64,000 nucleotides of DNA, taken from the NCBI GenBank assembly GCA_020881915.1, contig JAJFPB010000007.1, forward strand, positions 2,480,001 to 2,544,000. The letters run 5' to 3'. Below the pieces are notes generated by a model. It worked only from the letters and a program-made list of their open reading frames with translations. It ran no database searches and was not told where the DNA came from. Each line of letters opens with the position of its first letter. Within the stretch, counting starts at the first letter, position 1. Positions 51,720-63,354 of this stretch are shown one piece after another. Position numbers and translations under genes: made by a program. Source of the DNA: Paramyrothecium sp. XJ0827. Lineage: Eukaryota > Ascomycota > Sordariomycetes > Hypocreales > Stachybotryaceae.

Positions 51720-54700
51720 ATGACGACGCAGCTTCTGGCCACAGAACTGGCCAACCTCATTCAGGAGAGTAAGAGAAAGCACAATGACCTTCGCCAGGCA
51801 TGTTACCTGTTCACGTAAAATAAAGACTTGCTCTCATACGATACTTCTAGGCTTGCGAGAAGTCACTCGACGAGTTGAAACAAATCGGCAATGTTCCAGA
51901 CGCAGCTGTCCCTGATGGTATGTCATCGCTCGGAAGCCTCCCTGTAATGTCCATCGACAATCTAACAGGATGCATAGCGCTGTCGCAAAGGATCAATTTC
52001 GTGAACCCATTCATTATAGCATGTGGCACAAAAAACGCAAAATTTACCGGCATCGCCATCGTTTGTCTGCAACGACTGATCGTTGCCAGAGCTTTGCCTA
52101 GGTCCAAGCTCGACCAAGTCCTCGATGCATTGATGCAAGCTTCGTCCGCGGGCTTGGATGTGCAGCTCAAGATCCTCCAGGCACTCCCTTCGCTGCTTCA
52201 GAACTATGCTGCCGACATCAGAGGCGATTTGCTTGTGACTGGCCTGAATATCTGCTTCGTCCTACAGAGCAGCAAGAATGCCATTGTGAATAATACTTCG
52301 GCTGCAACACTGCAGCAGCTCATTGTTTCCGTCTTTGACAAGGTTGTTGAGGAAGATAAAAGCTTGGATAGTTCCCCTGTCACCGGCGAGGCTCCAACCC
52401 ACGACGGCACAGTCCAGTTGCGGTCTGCGGCGCTAGATGCTTACAGAGTTTTTAACGACCTCTGTCTCATGACCGAAGGCCAGAGACCGGAGTTTTTGCG
52501 TTTCTCTGGTTTATCGCAGACGTTTGGTTTGGAACTGATAGAGTCGGTTTTGACAAACCATGCCGCCGTCTTCACCACACATCCCGAACAGGCTCAGGTT
52601 CTTCGCGTCAGGGTGATGCCTCTTATCATGAGCGCATTGCCAGAGAAACCGACGTTCTCTAGGACGGTGAGACTAGTCCGCATATTGTATACCATTTTGC
52701 GGCGGCATATCAATGTTTTGCCGTCGGAGTGTGGCCGGGCTATTGACTTACTAACCCAACTCCTTGACCACGACACAAGCTTATGGAAACGCTCACTATG
52801 CTTGGAGGTCTTCCGGGGCATTTTCGCCGAGTATGCCCTTGTGAGACGCATTTTCTCTTTGTATGATGCGAAAGAGGGCGAGAAGGATGTTTTGAAGAAC
52901 TTGGTCGCTACGTTTGTGCGTCTGAGCACTGAAAAGCCCGCTGTGATCGGACTCGGCGCTCAATCCACTATGCCGGTAACACATATCATTAACTCTTCTA
53001 GCGCGTCAGATGACCAAGCCATGCTTGAAGCCAGCGGTGTCGGTATCATCAGTGCCTCTGTCGGTACTGAGAGCTCGAATACCGGTATTAGCACTCAATG
53101 GAGCTATGTTCGAGTCCCATGCATCGATCAGCTCGACAAGACGGACCCGCCTCCAATTCCCGAGTCCTATACATACAGCTTGATATTGTCGTGCATTTCT
53201 TCGTTATCCGATGGCCTTGCCAAATTTATCTTACCTCTCACTGTTCCGGGTGAGAGTCGTAACAGAAGAAAGACGCCTAAACCAGATTCGACACAGACCG
53301 AGCAAGAGAAACCAGCCTCTAGTGGTGGATTGGAACGTTCGTCATCTTTTAAGAAAAATCCCGTTCCTATCAACCCCCTCTCTTTGTCGGAGCACCCGTT
53401 GCATTCAGACGTCGAGATCTGTGCGGCAATCATCGACCAATGCTGGCCTGCCATACTAGCGACGTGCTCTACTTTCCTATATGCCGCCCTGGATTCCGAG
53501 TACTATCACGGTCTCGTGCGAGCATTCCAACGGTTTGCTCATGTTGCTGGCCTCCTCCAATTAAAAACACCAAGAGATGCTTTCTTGACGACTCTTGGCA
53601 AAGCAGCGGTGCCTCCCCATGTGCTTACAGCCTGTCTCAATTTACAACGACCGGCGACGCCAGTCACACCTGCAGAAGCTCCTAACAGTTTATTCAGCAA
53701 TGCCCGCAACCTTCTTAGTGTTGAAAACTTGACGACAAGCCCTGCAACTGATAAGCGAAGGGCCTCTTCCGACGTCGCCTCAGTCAGTTTGAATACCCGT
53801 AATCTTCTCTGCCTTCGAGCACTATTGAACCTAGGCATCGCACTAGGTCCAACTCTAGGCTCTGCTTGGGGCATTATACTGGAGACGTTGCAACAAGCAG
53901 ACTTTGTGTTATTCACCACTGGGAAGAATCAGGGACGCGCCGGCTCAATAACGGGCAACGACAACGACAGCAGCTCACTTATGGCCAACTTCAGCAACGA
54001 AGTGCGGTCGGTGGAAACTGCGGCATCGAGACTTATTGATAGTACCATCGATTTTCCCAACGAGCCTTATGTTGATGTCGTCAAAGCCACATGCGGCTTG
54101 CTTAACAAGCAGTCGCTTGACAAGCAGGAAGCCAGTGGTGCCTCACAAGCGTCCACGCTTCCAGGACATGCATTGAAAGCGCCTGCCGAAAAACATCGGC
54201 GTGTTTTCAGTTTCTCTGGCGCAAGTTCCAGCGGCGGCTCCGTGCAAGAGTACCATTTCGCTTTGGCTAAGCTTGGCGACATTGCAACAATCAATATAGA
54301 GAGGTTGCTTTCCTACTCCCCAGAAGTCTCTGGTTGGAAGTCTATCATCGAGCAGCTGACAAAAACACTCAACGCGAATACCCTGGGTCCTCCAATTCGG
54401 ACTCGTGCGGCTGAGATCCTGTCGAAGCTCGTGCTCGACGCAGCAAACGCCGCTGCTTCTATGCCTGAAGAGTCTCGTGGTGCAGTTCAGCTTCGAATAC
54501 TAGAAGCTCTTGAGGGTGCCCTGCAATTACTGCTTTCTGAGGAGCGTCAGGATTCTGTCGCTAGCCAAGCGACGGAGATCGATATACATAGAATCATCTT
54601 AGAAGGGTTGAAGAGTATCATTGAGGATTGTGGAGAAAGCCTGGTCAGCGGCTGGGACGTCACTTTCAATGTCATTGGAAGTGTATTCACGACAAGGGAG

Positions 54701-57019
54701 CTTGACCCTAGAGAGCGGCGCGGCTCCCTGGTGAGCGTTACCTCTATTGCGACACGTTCATCTAAGCTCGTGCGGTCCTCGTTCAATTCGCTTCAGCTCA
54801 TATGCTCGGACTTCTTGGCACACCTACCGAACTCATGTTTCCTAATCCTGGTAGACACTCTTTACAAATTCTGCTCACAGGACGATGATCTGAACATTGC
54901 TTTGACTGTAAGTTTCTTTCTTGTTCTGAAGAACCTCGAGATGCTAACACGATCATAGACTGTGACCTTTTTCTGGGTCCTCTCCGACTTCCTATCTGGA
55001 AAGAACAAGTCTCTAAATATCACAGCCGGATTGATGAGAGGAACCGATGCACCAGCTCTAGAGAAGCTGGCCGCTGACCGCAATAGGGAGGGTTCCGAAG
55101 CTGCGCTATGGATGCTCCTCCTGCTTCGGCTCACCACAGTAACCTCAGACGACAGGCTTGAGCTTCGAAACAGTGCTATCCAGACCCTTCTTCGAATATT
55201 CGATGCTTACGGCGAGCGTTTGAGTCCAGAAGCATGGTCCATATGCATTAAGTCTGTCGTTTTCAAGCTTCTGTCGTCGCTTGAAGGAGAACTTCAATCT
55301 GCAGGAAGTGAAGAAGTCAATGAGAGGCATCGCTCTGAATGGAACGAGACCGCAGTGGTCATATTGAACGGCATCTCCAGCCTTCTTGCCAATTACCTCG
55401 ATATACTTACAGCCCATCCTTCTTTCAATCATCTGTGGCGGGAGCTGCTCGGCCACTTCAAAACCTTGCTCGACTTTGAAGTCTTGACCATCAATACTGC
55501 GACCTTCAAGGCGTTAAGCCATGTACTAGCTCAGACCAGTGATGAAAGTCAGCCGATTTTCAATGCAGAAACTGTTAATTCTGTCTGGGACCTATGGTCA
55601 AGAGGAATTCCTGTCTCGAAATCAAGCACGAGCAAAACTGAGGATAATCAGGAGTGTCTCATTGCTTATGTTTCTGCTTTGCACGAGGTCTACAGGCTGG
55701 TGCAAGATGACTTAACTGCTGAGAAGGTCCGGACAATGCTGACCCTACTCAGGGGAACGGTTGAAAAGGCATCGATCGGGGCATATGTTCTTGACATTGA
55801 ATATCTGACTCCTCTACAGACGCAAGTACTGGAGGCTGTTCAAATGATACGGAGTGACGTTGAAGGTGTTCCTTCGGCCCTGGCCTTCCATCTCGCTGAC
55901 TTTGTCACGCTAGCCTACGATCAAGAGCAGATTGATGCCCCGGGGCCAAAACGGACATATGTGGCATTGTCCAAAGCAAGCATGAAGATAGTGGAAGCTC
56001 TCGTGCTTAGGCACGCCTCCGACGCAGACCTGTACAAGAGCGGCGCATTTTCAGCAGCGCTTCTAGCGCTCCGCAAGCCCGTGGTACTCAAGTACAACTT
56101 TCCTATCACCACCAAATCAGTTCAACCATGGAGGCTGGCAACTTCAACTGCATTGGCAATCCTTGGACCAGCACTGTCCCAGGTTGACCAGCTCGACATC
56201 CCGCAGAGTACTGTCCAGGAGATATGGTCCCTGATTGTGGCCATAGCAGGAGGCATCATGAGCGCCGACTGTGATAAGGCCTCTGTAGGCACCGATCTCA
56301 TTTCTGATGAGCAATTTGATATCGATTGTTTTCGCAGTCTTCGTGAACTCATCGTTCCAGCATTGGGGGCTGACACCATTCCTGATGTTACTCGAAAGGC
56401 ATACACGGAAGCGCTTTTCAGCACGTCTATTATTCATAGTCCAGCGCCTGGAGATGCCTCAATCATAAACAGCGGCAATGATGCTGCGATCGCTACACTT
56501 TTCAACATACGCAAGGGACGGACCATTTCAGCTCCACAAACTAGACGCATCAAAATGGCGTATGTTGCAATGGACGAATTATTTTCGCTCGTCTCCTCAG
56601 AGCAAGCTACGGTTGTCGTGCAGCCGCCCACACCAATGACCCCAGCTTTCAAACGAAATGCCACCTTTGAGCCACCGGCAAAGAAGCTGGTCCGCATCGC
56701 CAGCACTGCGGCGCCATTCCTCATCCTCCGATGCGCCGTGACCCTCCGCGCCTACGTCTCTGATCAGCCATTGAGGGGCAAGATGCCTCAACCACTCAGT
56801 CAGCGAAAAGAACTGATATGGATCCTGAGGAAGCTCGTGGAGCTGAAAAGTGAAAGCCAGGCTATGCCGGGTTTACAAAGCCTTGCTAGTGAGACGCGGA
56901 ATCACTTGTTTAGATTATATCCTTTGATCATTAAGGCGTTGGTCGTAGAAGGAGATGGCAAAGTGTTGGAGTTGTTGCGAGAAGCATTAGACGCTATAGG
57001 CACAGAGCTTGGAGTTTAG
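51720..57019 (+). CDS. MON2: MON2 homologue, Arf-GEF-like endosome/Golgi trafficking scaffold
   Basis: Exons 51720-51797, 51851-54907 and 54959-57019 give 1731 aa, the usual MON2 length. MON2 resembles the DCB/HUS regions of large Sec7 Arf-GEFs but lacks the Sec7 domain; it acts with Dop1 and Neo1 in endosome-to-Golgi traffic. The N-terminus MTTQLLATELANLIQESKRK is the family signature. Further support: TGCIALSQRINFVNPFIIACGTKNAKFTGIAIVCLQRLI, FLRFSGLSQTFGLELIESVLTNH and LTTVTFFWVLSDFL (splice 2). Intron 1 (51798-51850, 53 nt) must use a GC donor (CAG|GCATGT...CTAG): only that junction yields LRQ-ACEKSLDELK in frame. Several Ser-rich insertions (about 470-500, 620-640, 820-850) are probably loops between HEAT-like repeats. 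Confidence 0.93.
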
Positions 57020-57276
57020 GCTTGTACGATACTGAGGACTGAGGATATCTAACTTTTTACCAGGAAACAGCCCGATGAGTTAAACTGTCCTTAAGACCTG
57101 CCAACCATGTTTATGTGATTCTCTGAAGCTGGGTTGTCTCCCATCCCACCATTATGACCTACCCTGTAGCAATTTTACCCCACCGCGGGGCAATCAGTCG
57201 CATGTAATTTTTTGGATCTGGTCCTAGAAATTCTGATTGCCCGCAACAAGGTAACCCACGAAAATTGATCGCCATC

Positions 57277-58512
57277 ATGGGTAAATCCTCGAAAGACAAG
57301 CGCGATGCCTACTATCGGCTGGCCAAGGAGCAGGGCTGGCGTGCGCGCAGTGCTTTCAAGCTTCTCCAGCTTGACGAAGGTTTGAACTCTACGGATTTCT
57401 TTTGGACGCAATTAGCTTACAGACTGCACCTAGAATTCGACCTTTTCTCCAACGTATCCCGAGTCGTCGATCTGTGTGCGGCACCTGGCAGCTGGTCTCA
57501 AGTCCTCTCGCGCGTTTTGATTAAGGGAGAGAAGTTTGGCAGGGTGGCCTGGCAGGATCGTGAGGCCCACGTCCGCCAACAGATGCTTGGGGTGTTCCCC
57601 GATGCGCTGAGCGACGAGCAGAAGACCAAGGTGGATGAGGATATTGCAAAGCAGCACGAGGAGGCCAAGCCTCGCGAGGATGTCAAGATCGTGTCCATCG
57701 ATCTGCAGCCAATCTCACCCTTGGCAGGAATCACCACCTTGCGCGCCGACATCACGCATCCTGCTACTGTTCCGCTGCTCCTTTCTGCACTCGACCCGAC
57801 CTACGATCCTGAATCAGCTGGAAATCAGGCATCCCACCCTGTGGACTTGGTCCTGAGCGATGGAGCCCCCGATGTCACTGGTCTTCACGACCTGGACATC
57901 TACGTGCAGTCTCAGCTCCTATATGCAGCCCTTAATCTGGCGTTGTGCGTGCTGAAGCCTGGCGGCAAGTTCGTGGCCAAGATCTTCCGAGGCCGGAACG
58001 TGGACATCCTCTACGCGCAGCTCAAGATCTTCTTCGAGAAGGTCATTGTAGCCAAGCCGAGAAGCAGCCGTGCAAGCAGTGTCGAGGCCTTCATTGTGTG
58101 CCTCAACTTCCGACCACCGCCAGGCTTTCACGCAAGCCTGGAGGAGCCTCTGGGCGTTGGCAACAAGCTGGCCAACATGTTGAGCGAGAGGGAGCTGCAG
58201 CTCCCCATCGTGGCCGACTCGGTCATGCAGGATCCTCAGTCTGCGACCTGGCAGGACGCGCCGACCTCGTCCATCATCGACGACGGAATTGTGGAGCTGG
58301 ATGTGTACGACGAGACTGTCAAAGATGGAGAGCAGGCGGTGCGGTGGATCGCACCGTTCATTTCTTGTGGAGATCTATCCTCTTTTGACTCTGATGCCTC
58401 TTATGAGCTTCCCGAAAACCATGTCTCCTTGGACCCTGTCCAGCCTCCTATCGCACCGCCTTACAAACGCGCCTTAGAAATGCGAGCTGCGCTGTCAGGC
58501 GCGGCGAGGTGA
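57277..58512 (+). CDS. TRM7: TRM7/FtsJ tRNA ribose 2'-O-methyltransferase
   Basis: Exons 57277-57379 and 57434-58512 give 393 aa. TRM7 methylates ribose at positions 32 and 34 of tRNA anticodon loops. The K-D-K-E tetrad is present: K28 in RSAFKLL, D in LSDGAPDVTG, K in GGKFVAKIFRG and E in SSVEAFIVC. The SAM-binding site is VVDLCAAPGSWSQVLS. The 54-nt intron (57380-57433) is predicted because removal restores LQLDEEFDLFSNV, as in the family; its donor GTTTGA is weak and it contains no in-frame stop, so retention would insert 18 residues. The C-terminal 130 residues beyond the fold are fungal-specific. The stop lies 70 bp from the convergent GNAT stop. Confidence 0.93.
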   Translation: MGKSSKDKRDAYYRLAKEQGWRARSAFKLLQLDEGLNSTDFFWTQLAYRLHLEFDLFSNVSRVVDLCAAPGSWSQVLSRVLIKGEKFGRVAWQDREAHVRQQMLGVFPDALSDEQKTKVDEDIAKQHEEAKPREDVKIVSIDLQPISPLAGITTLRADITHPATVPLLLSALDPTYDPESAGNQASHPVDLVLSDGAPDVTGLHDLDIYVQSQLLYAALNLALCVLKPGGKFVAKIFRGRNVDILYAQLKIFFEKVIVAKPRSSRASSVEAFIVCLNFRPPPGFHASLEEPLGVGNKLANMLSERELQLPIVADSVMQDPQSATWQDAPTSSIIDDGIVELDVYDETVKDGEQAVRWIAPFISCGDLSSFDSDASYELPENHVSLDPVQPPIAPPYKRALEMRAALSGAAR

Positions 58513-58582
58513 TTTGCCTGCCCGCGCGAAGAAACAAGTTCTTTTTCAAACAAAACCATCAACTCCAATCAACGCTCATTCA

Positions 58583-59215
58583 TCAGTGCGCACCTGGCGT
58601 TGGCTTCGCAGCAGATCCCGGTACCTCTAAAATGACCAGGCCCGCCGATGGGCCCTCCTCGAACGGAAGGGCGCCCAATTCTCGTTCGTACATCTTGGCC
58701 GTTGCCTTGTCGTGCGTCATGATCAGCATGCCACGAAGCTGTGGCCACGAATCTACAGTCTCCCTGATGGCGCGCATCATCCAATGCCCCAGGCCTCGTC
58801 GTTGAAACTCCTCGAGGACGAACACGTCAGTGAGGTAGGCAAAGGTGACGTAGTCCGTCACGACTCGGGCGAAGCCGGCCAGCCGGCAGTCAGCGCTTTG
58901 CGGCTTTGGACGAAAGCCTTGTACTAGGGGACGAATCGTCAAAATCACCCGGTTCGCTCGTCTATGCAGAAACCTACCTTTCATCTGCTCTTCCGTTTCG
59001 GGCACCGAGTACACGGCAAAGGTCATGCAGTTATCCAGCATGCGCTGCATGTCACAGAGCTCCATGGGCTCATTCCACCACATGAGGTCGGAAGCGAAGA
59101 CATCGTTGATGACTCGAGGATTTAGGAAGGCCTTGTCGGTGGTGAGGACGAAGTTATCCCGGTACCAGTATTGAGGGGACCCCTCGGGCTGTGTTGTCTC
59201 CTTCTGGGAGCCCAT
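58583..59215 (-). CDS. GNAT-family N-acetyltransferase
   Basis: Minus-strand exons 58978-59215 and 58583-58917 give 190 aa. The acetyl-CoA motif A is VFVLEEFQRRGLGHWMMRAI (Q/R-x-x-G-x-G), preceded by LAGFARVVTDYVTFAYLTD, and the C-terminal GNAT region has HDKATAKMYERELG. Such small GNATs are often annotated only as acetyltransferases; the substrate is unknown. The 60-nt intron (58918-58977, GTAGGT...CAAG) is inferred because its product (FLHRRANRVILTIRPLVQ) interrupts MKGFRPKPQ, and the frame stays open through it, so a 210-aa retained form is possible. No targeting signal is seen. It converges with TRM7. Confidence 0.85.
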   Translation of the reverse strand: MGSQKETTQPEGSPQYWYRDNFVLTTDKAFLNPRVINDVFASDLMWWNEPMELCDMQRMLDNCMTFAVYSVPETEEQMKGRFLHRRANRVILTIRPLVQGFRPKPQSADCRLAGFARVVTDYVTFAYLTDVFVLEEFQRRGLGHWMMRAIRETVDSWPQLRGMLIMTHDKATAKMYERELGALPFEEGPSAGLVILEVPGSAAKPTPGAH

Positions 59216-60365
59216 GTTTGAGAGGTTCTCTTGTTTCTTTTAAACGTTGTGCAAGTTTCCTGCGGCGGTTGTGGGTTCGTTGACGGTAGAGCAATTGCGG
59301 AAGACGACCTCCATGTTTCCTTACACAATTAAGCTTCAAGGAAGCTTTCCTGATTCCTGTTGAATGAGGATAAAGCTTATCTAGTGCTCGGACCCGGCTA
59401 GATACGGCTTACACACACCCGGGGTCTGATCCGTCTGCCCTTGTGATGCCCGGATGTGGGAAGATGAGGGGGGTTGGTCTTAGTCGCTTGGAGCCGCCTG
59501 TCGCCGCACACCGATGATGTTGGCTTTCCGCCCTAACCCACCATTCCTTGTGCGAGCCCCGGGTCTGGAAAGGCCCTTGGCGCGCAGCCGTTTCGGCTAA
59601 GGGGAACACTCTTGATTGGAGACGGCATCCGTGGCACCAAGATTTGCGGGGTTGGCGGTAGGCTTTCCCTTTCTCGTAGCTAGCAAGTCAGATCATGAGG
59701 CCTGTTCCGATTCATCGTTGCATCACCGGACGTTTCGAGGGCGGATTCTGGGAGCTCAGGAACAGGTGGCCATAGACTTCGAATAGACAAAGAGGGAGGC
59801 TAATTGCGGGAACGACCCTTGGCACACATGCTGTCCGTCCAGCCACCTGCTTCGACCGTTTCTCTACGCCTGAGAAGGATTGTTACACGTGCTTCCTCGC
59901 CCGGTTTTTTTCTTCTTTTTCTGTGCTGCACCGCTTGTACGGAAAAGAACCGAATCGCAAAAGAACCCTTGCGATACGAGGGAACCCCACAGTTACTCCG
60001 CACGCGAAGGCAGGGCCTTGGCTGACCTTGGTTAGAAACCACCGATGGACGCGGCGGTCGAGGCCTTGATGCAGGTATGACGGATTTCACGTGAACTTTT
60101 CCCCTGCCGATATGCACGAGGATCTGCAGATCAACCGTCCTTGGCCGGCCCCTCCTTCTCCAACTCATTTGGACTTCAGGCCGGGTCGCACACATGATTG
60201 AGTCGGTGTTGCTGTCTTTGACGAGGTGGTAACGGGCTTTGCAGGCCCACCCTGGAGAGGTGGTTATGTTTTGCGGAGGGAGTTCTATTATTTTACTATG
60301 TACATGGCTGGCTTTGCTCTATCTTTCTCAACAAAATGTGACGGCTTTGTTTCGTTTTGTTTTTT
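59216..60365. other. Intergenic region GNAT - Ser/Thr-rich GPI gene (1.15 kb)
   Basis: GNAT promoter and GPI gene 3' UTR. Open frames of up to 130 codons have no recognised motifs and overlap on opposite strands. Confidence 0.4.
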
Positions 60366-61082
60366 CTACATTACACCAGCCCAGACAGCAACGCCGGCCA
60401 CGACCCAGGAACCAAGGGCCGCGCCGGCAGGCATGGTAGCAGCGGCGCTGTCGGGAACCGGGGAGGCGGGCGTGGTTGACGCAGCTGGTGCGTTGCCGGC
60501 GGTGCTGTCCTGGGGCCTGACCGAGGTTGTGATTTCAGGCGCGGCGGTGGTCTGGCCCTCGGCAGGCTCGCCAGTGGAGTGGGGGCTTGAAGTGGAAGAG
60601 GAAGCGGATGAGGCAGCGGAGGCGACGGACGACTCGGCCGGCTCGGAGTCGGATGCGGATGCGGATGAGGTGGTAGTCTCCTCAGCTTCGTCTCCGTCAT
60701 CCTCGTCTGAAGCACTGGTGGCAGCAGCAGGCGCCTCGGTCGTCAAGGCCTCGGAAGCCTCCGCCGCAGTGCTGGTCGCCGCGGTCGTCTCCGGCGCCTG
60801 GCCCCCGAGGGTCTTGGGGTCGAGGTAGCGTGGCGAGTAGGTCGCGGTGCCCTCGTACGCTCCGCAGCCGGGGACGGTCGTCTTGGGGGGGGCGCGGCCG
60901 CCGCCGCAGTCGAGGAACTCGCAGATCTCACCGGTGTCGGGGACGTACCAGACGCGGGTCGCGTAGGCCATGCTGTCGGGTGGGTTGACGACGGAGTCGT
61001 AGTAAGTGCAACCGCCGAGGTCCGTCTTGGCCACGGCGGCGGTGGCGAGGAGCAGGGCCGTGGAGAGAACGCGGGCTGCCAT
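60366..61082 (-). CDS. Ser/Thr/Ala-rich GPI-anchored protein with conserved Cys head
   Basis: Intronless, 238 aa. The signal peptide is MAARVLSTALLLATAAVA. The mature head (about residues 20-85) has four Cys and distinctive motifs: GGCTYYDSVVN, WYVPDTGEICEFLDCGGGRAPP, KTTVPGCGAYEGTATYSPRYL. The remainder is a Ser/Thr/Ala/Glu-rich stalk ending in a hydrophobic tail (AALGSWVVAGVAVWAGVM) typical of GPI attachment. I recall this head in fungal surface proteins of unknown function, some labelled as siderophore-related by old automated annotation; nothing here supports that role. Wall localisation is inferred from topology. GC-rich shifted frames on both strands are artefacts. Confidence 0.85.
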   Translation of the reverse strand: MAARVLSTALLLATAAVAKTDLGGCTYYDSVVNPPDSMAYATRVWYVPDTGEICEFLDCGGGRAPPKTTVPGCGAYEGTATYSPRYLDPKTLGGQAPETTAATSTAAEASEALTTEAPAAATSASDEDDGDEAEETTTSSASASDSEPAESSVASAASSASSSTSSPHSTGEPAEGQTTAAPEITTSVRPQDSTAGNAPAASTTPASPVPDSAAATMPAGAALGSWVVAGVAVWAGVM

Positions 61083-63354
61083 CTTGTTCCGGTGTAGGGA
61101 AAATCGTAGAAAAACTGCAAAGAGAACTTTTTACGAGAAGTTTGCACGAAGAGAGGAAGAACGACTGGACGACCACGGCGTGATCTGGGCTCAAGCAAAG
61201 GTGGGGAGGAAATAAAGAACTGGCCTGGAGAGAGAAGCAAGAAAGCCACCAGCGGACCAGGTATTCAACTCGACATATGAATCACCCTCATGAATAGGAG
61301 GCGGCTCTGCCGCGGTGCCGAGATTTGCCTTCGTTGTGGAGTTTTCGCATCCCAGTCAAAGCGGCCTAAGCACCCACGGGGCCCGGATAGGCTTGGCCGC
61401 TGGCACTAACGGTAACGGCGTCAAACATCAAGGGGAAACTGGATGGGCTGGCCAGAGACATCGTGGTGCGTGGTGCCTTTGCTAATGGTGATGACCCATC
61501 AACTAGTATTTGCTTATTGCGCGAGTTCCGGTGCATCTGCCGTTGCTCCGTATTGCGTCGTGCGAAGAATGAGCACTAAAGCTAGACCTTGGTGACGTAT
61601 CAGATAATTTCAGAGAAGGAAAAAAATAAAGTGCAATAAAAATAAAGTAAGGTGCATCGCTACGGGGTCTTCATTTCAGTTATGGAAGCCGTTCGGCCTT
61701 GGTTATGGTTATGGACGTTCAACCAACATTGGTCTTGGCAGGGCATGGTGCATGGCAGGAAAAGGAAATAACAGAGGACAGGAATCCAATCAGAACTGAC
61801 GGTATCCGCAAGCAATCGATTGTCCGTAGCCAGGGAAATAAGCTTTGTTGTTGTTCAGTGGAAGGCAGCACGGCGCATTGCATTACATGGTCTAGAGCCG
61901 CCGATATTGAACGAGGTGTAGCGATGCTTCAGGACGAAAGGCAGGAGCCGCAGAGGCGCAATGCCAATACGTCACATCACATTTGCAGGAAGCTGATTGG
62001 CACGCAGGAATCGCCATGTACCTTAAGCGGCAGGGCTTTGGAGGGTTACACTGCAGCAGGCCACACCGACCAACTACCGTGTGTCTCACCGGGGATGGGC
62101 TTTCAAAGCGAGTGGCAGTCTTGTGCGCTGACACGTAGGTAACGCTGACACGAAGGTAACAGACGGCCTAAGACAAATTCATACATTCCTTGAAGAAAGT
62201 CGTTGCTGCTGTCGAGCCGTTGAGAGGTGCACCTGCTCGGGTGTTTCTTGAGGACGAATCAGCTACGGGGGGCGGAGAGTACAATAAGCAGGGTTGCGTT
62301 GTTTCGCATGGCCTTTGCGTTGCAGATCTGGGACGATGGGAGCAGCAACCTAGAATGATTTTGATGATTGGTTCCTGGTTCGAAGTGTTGGAACAAAGTT
62401 GGGATGTGCAAGATGAGGCATGTTAAGAGTAACGTTAGTCAAGGTAAGGTAAGGTAAGCTGAGAGCACCTGCACTGTCGGCTGCGGGGTGAAGCACACTA
62501 CCTAAGGTAGGTACTACCAATACCGAAGGTACCTCACCTTAAAATGTAGGGCCACTGCCCCGATAGTACAGCGTACAGGCGTGGTTCTGGCAGCGTCTTC
62601 CAAGTTGCAAATCTCGTCAGGAAGCATTAACCAGGATCCATGTCTGCCGCAGCTTATTTTGCAGATCGGCTTCGACTACTCGGCAAATGAACCTGGCCTG
62701 CAGACTGTCATGCTACGCCCGAACAACCACCTAAATCCAGCCTGCGCCTGTCACTGATTGTCACTGGTGACGCTTTTATGCATTGGGACCTACCTTGCAA
62801 CCCAGCATATTCTTCTTCTATGGCCGATTGGATCCTCCTTTTGCGCCAACCCAATCGGTCAACCCTAGGATGCCTCTGCTTAATCTAGGCACCTGTTCCG
62901 GCAAAGGAACCCTGGTCCATGATAAGGGGGGCCGCTAAGCCAGTCTCTCGGATGCACAGCCAATAACGAGGAGTCAGTGTATCGAACGCGGTGTTTGGCA
63001 CGATGCGTGGCCTTCTTCTTTGAACAGGTCCAGTGCTTAGAAGCCGTTCACTGCTAGGCTCGTGAAGTCGACGGCTGTATCTACGGTGCCAGTCTCGACC
63101 GTTGTCATGGGTGTGTAAATGTGGACAAGCTACCTGCGAGGGAAGGTCAACGGCTCCTCGCGTCCTGTTCTCGCAATCTGCTTCCTCGCTCAAGGCCAAT
63201 CGACGGGCGTGGCAGAGTTATTGATCATCGCGTCGGCCTCGGGTTGCGTACTGTTGGAGTCAGGTCACAGTTATAACTCCTCCTTTCCTCTAACTGTCTC
63301 ACTCTCCTCCTTCGTGTCCGGCACTACCGCAGGCTTTCCAGAATCTGGCCCGCC
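61083..63354. other. Intergenic region GPI gene - OPT transporter (2.3 kb)
   Basis: Divergent promoters at each end. The middle (62441-62540) contains AGGTAAGG/ACCTAAGGTAGG tracts. No gene, tRNA or element is recognised. Confidence 0.45.
62441..62540. repeat. AGGTAAGG / ACCTAAGGTAGG island
   Basis: Three tandem AGGTA units followed 50 bp later by CTACCTAAGGTAGGTACTACC and GGTACCTCACC, with internal palindromes around GGTACC. Same vocabulary as the islands at 4661, 10351, 29741, 42276 and 51419. Confidence 0.5.

Noticed and set aside
60226..60828. 200-codon plus-strand frame opposite the Ser/Thr-rich GPI gene
   Set aside because: Antisense of a low-complexity stalk; no motif, and the minus frame has signal peptide and GPI tail.
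62385..62400. GGTTCGAAG segment resembling a tRNA T-loop
   Set aside because: No matching acceptor, D or anticodon arms around it.
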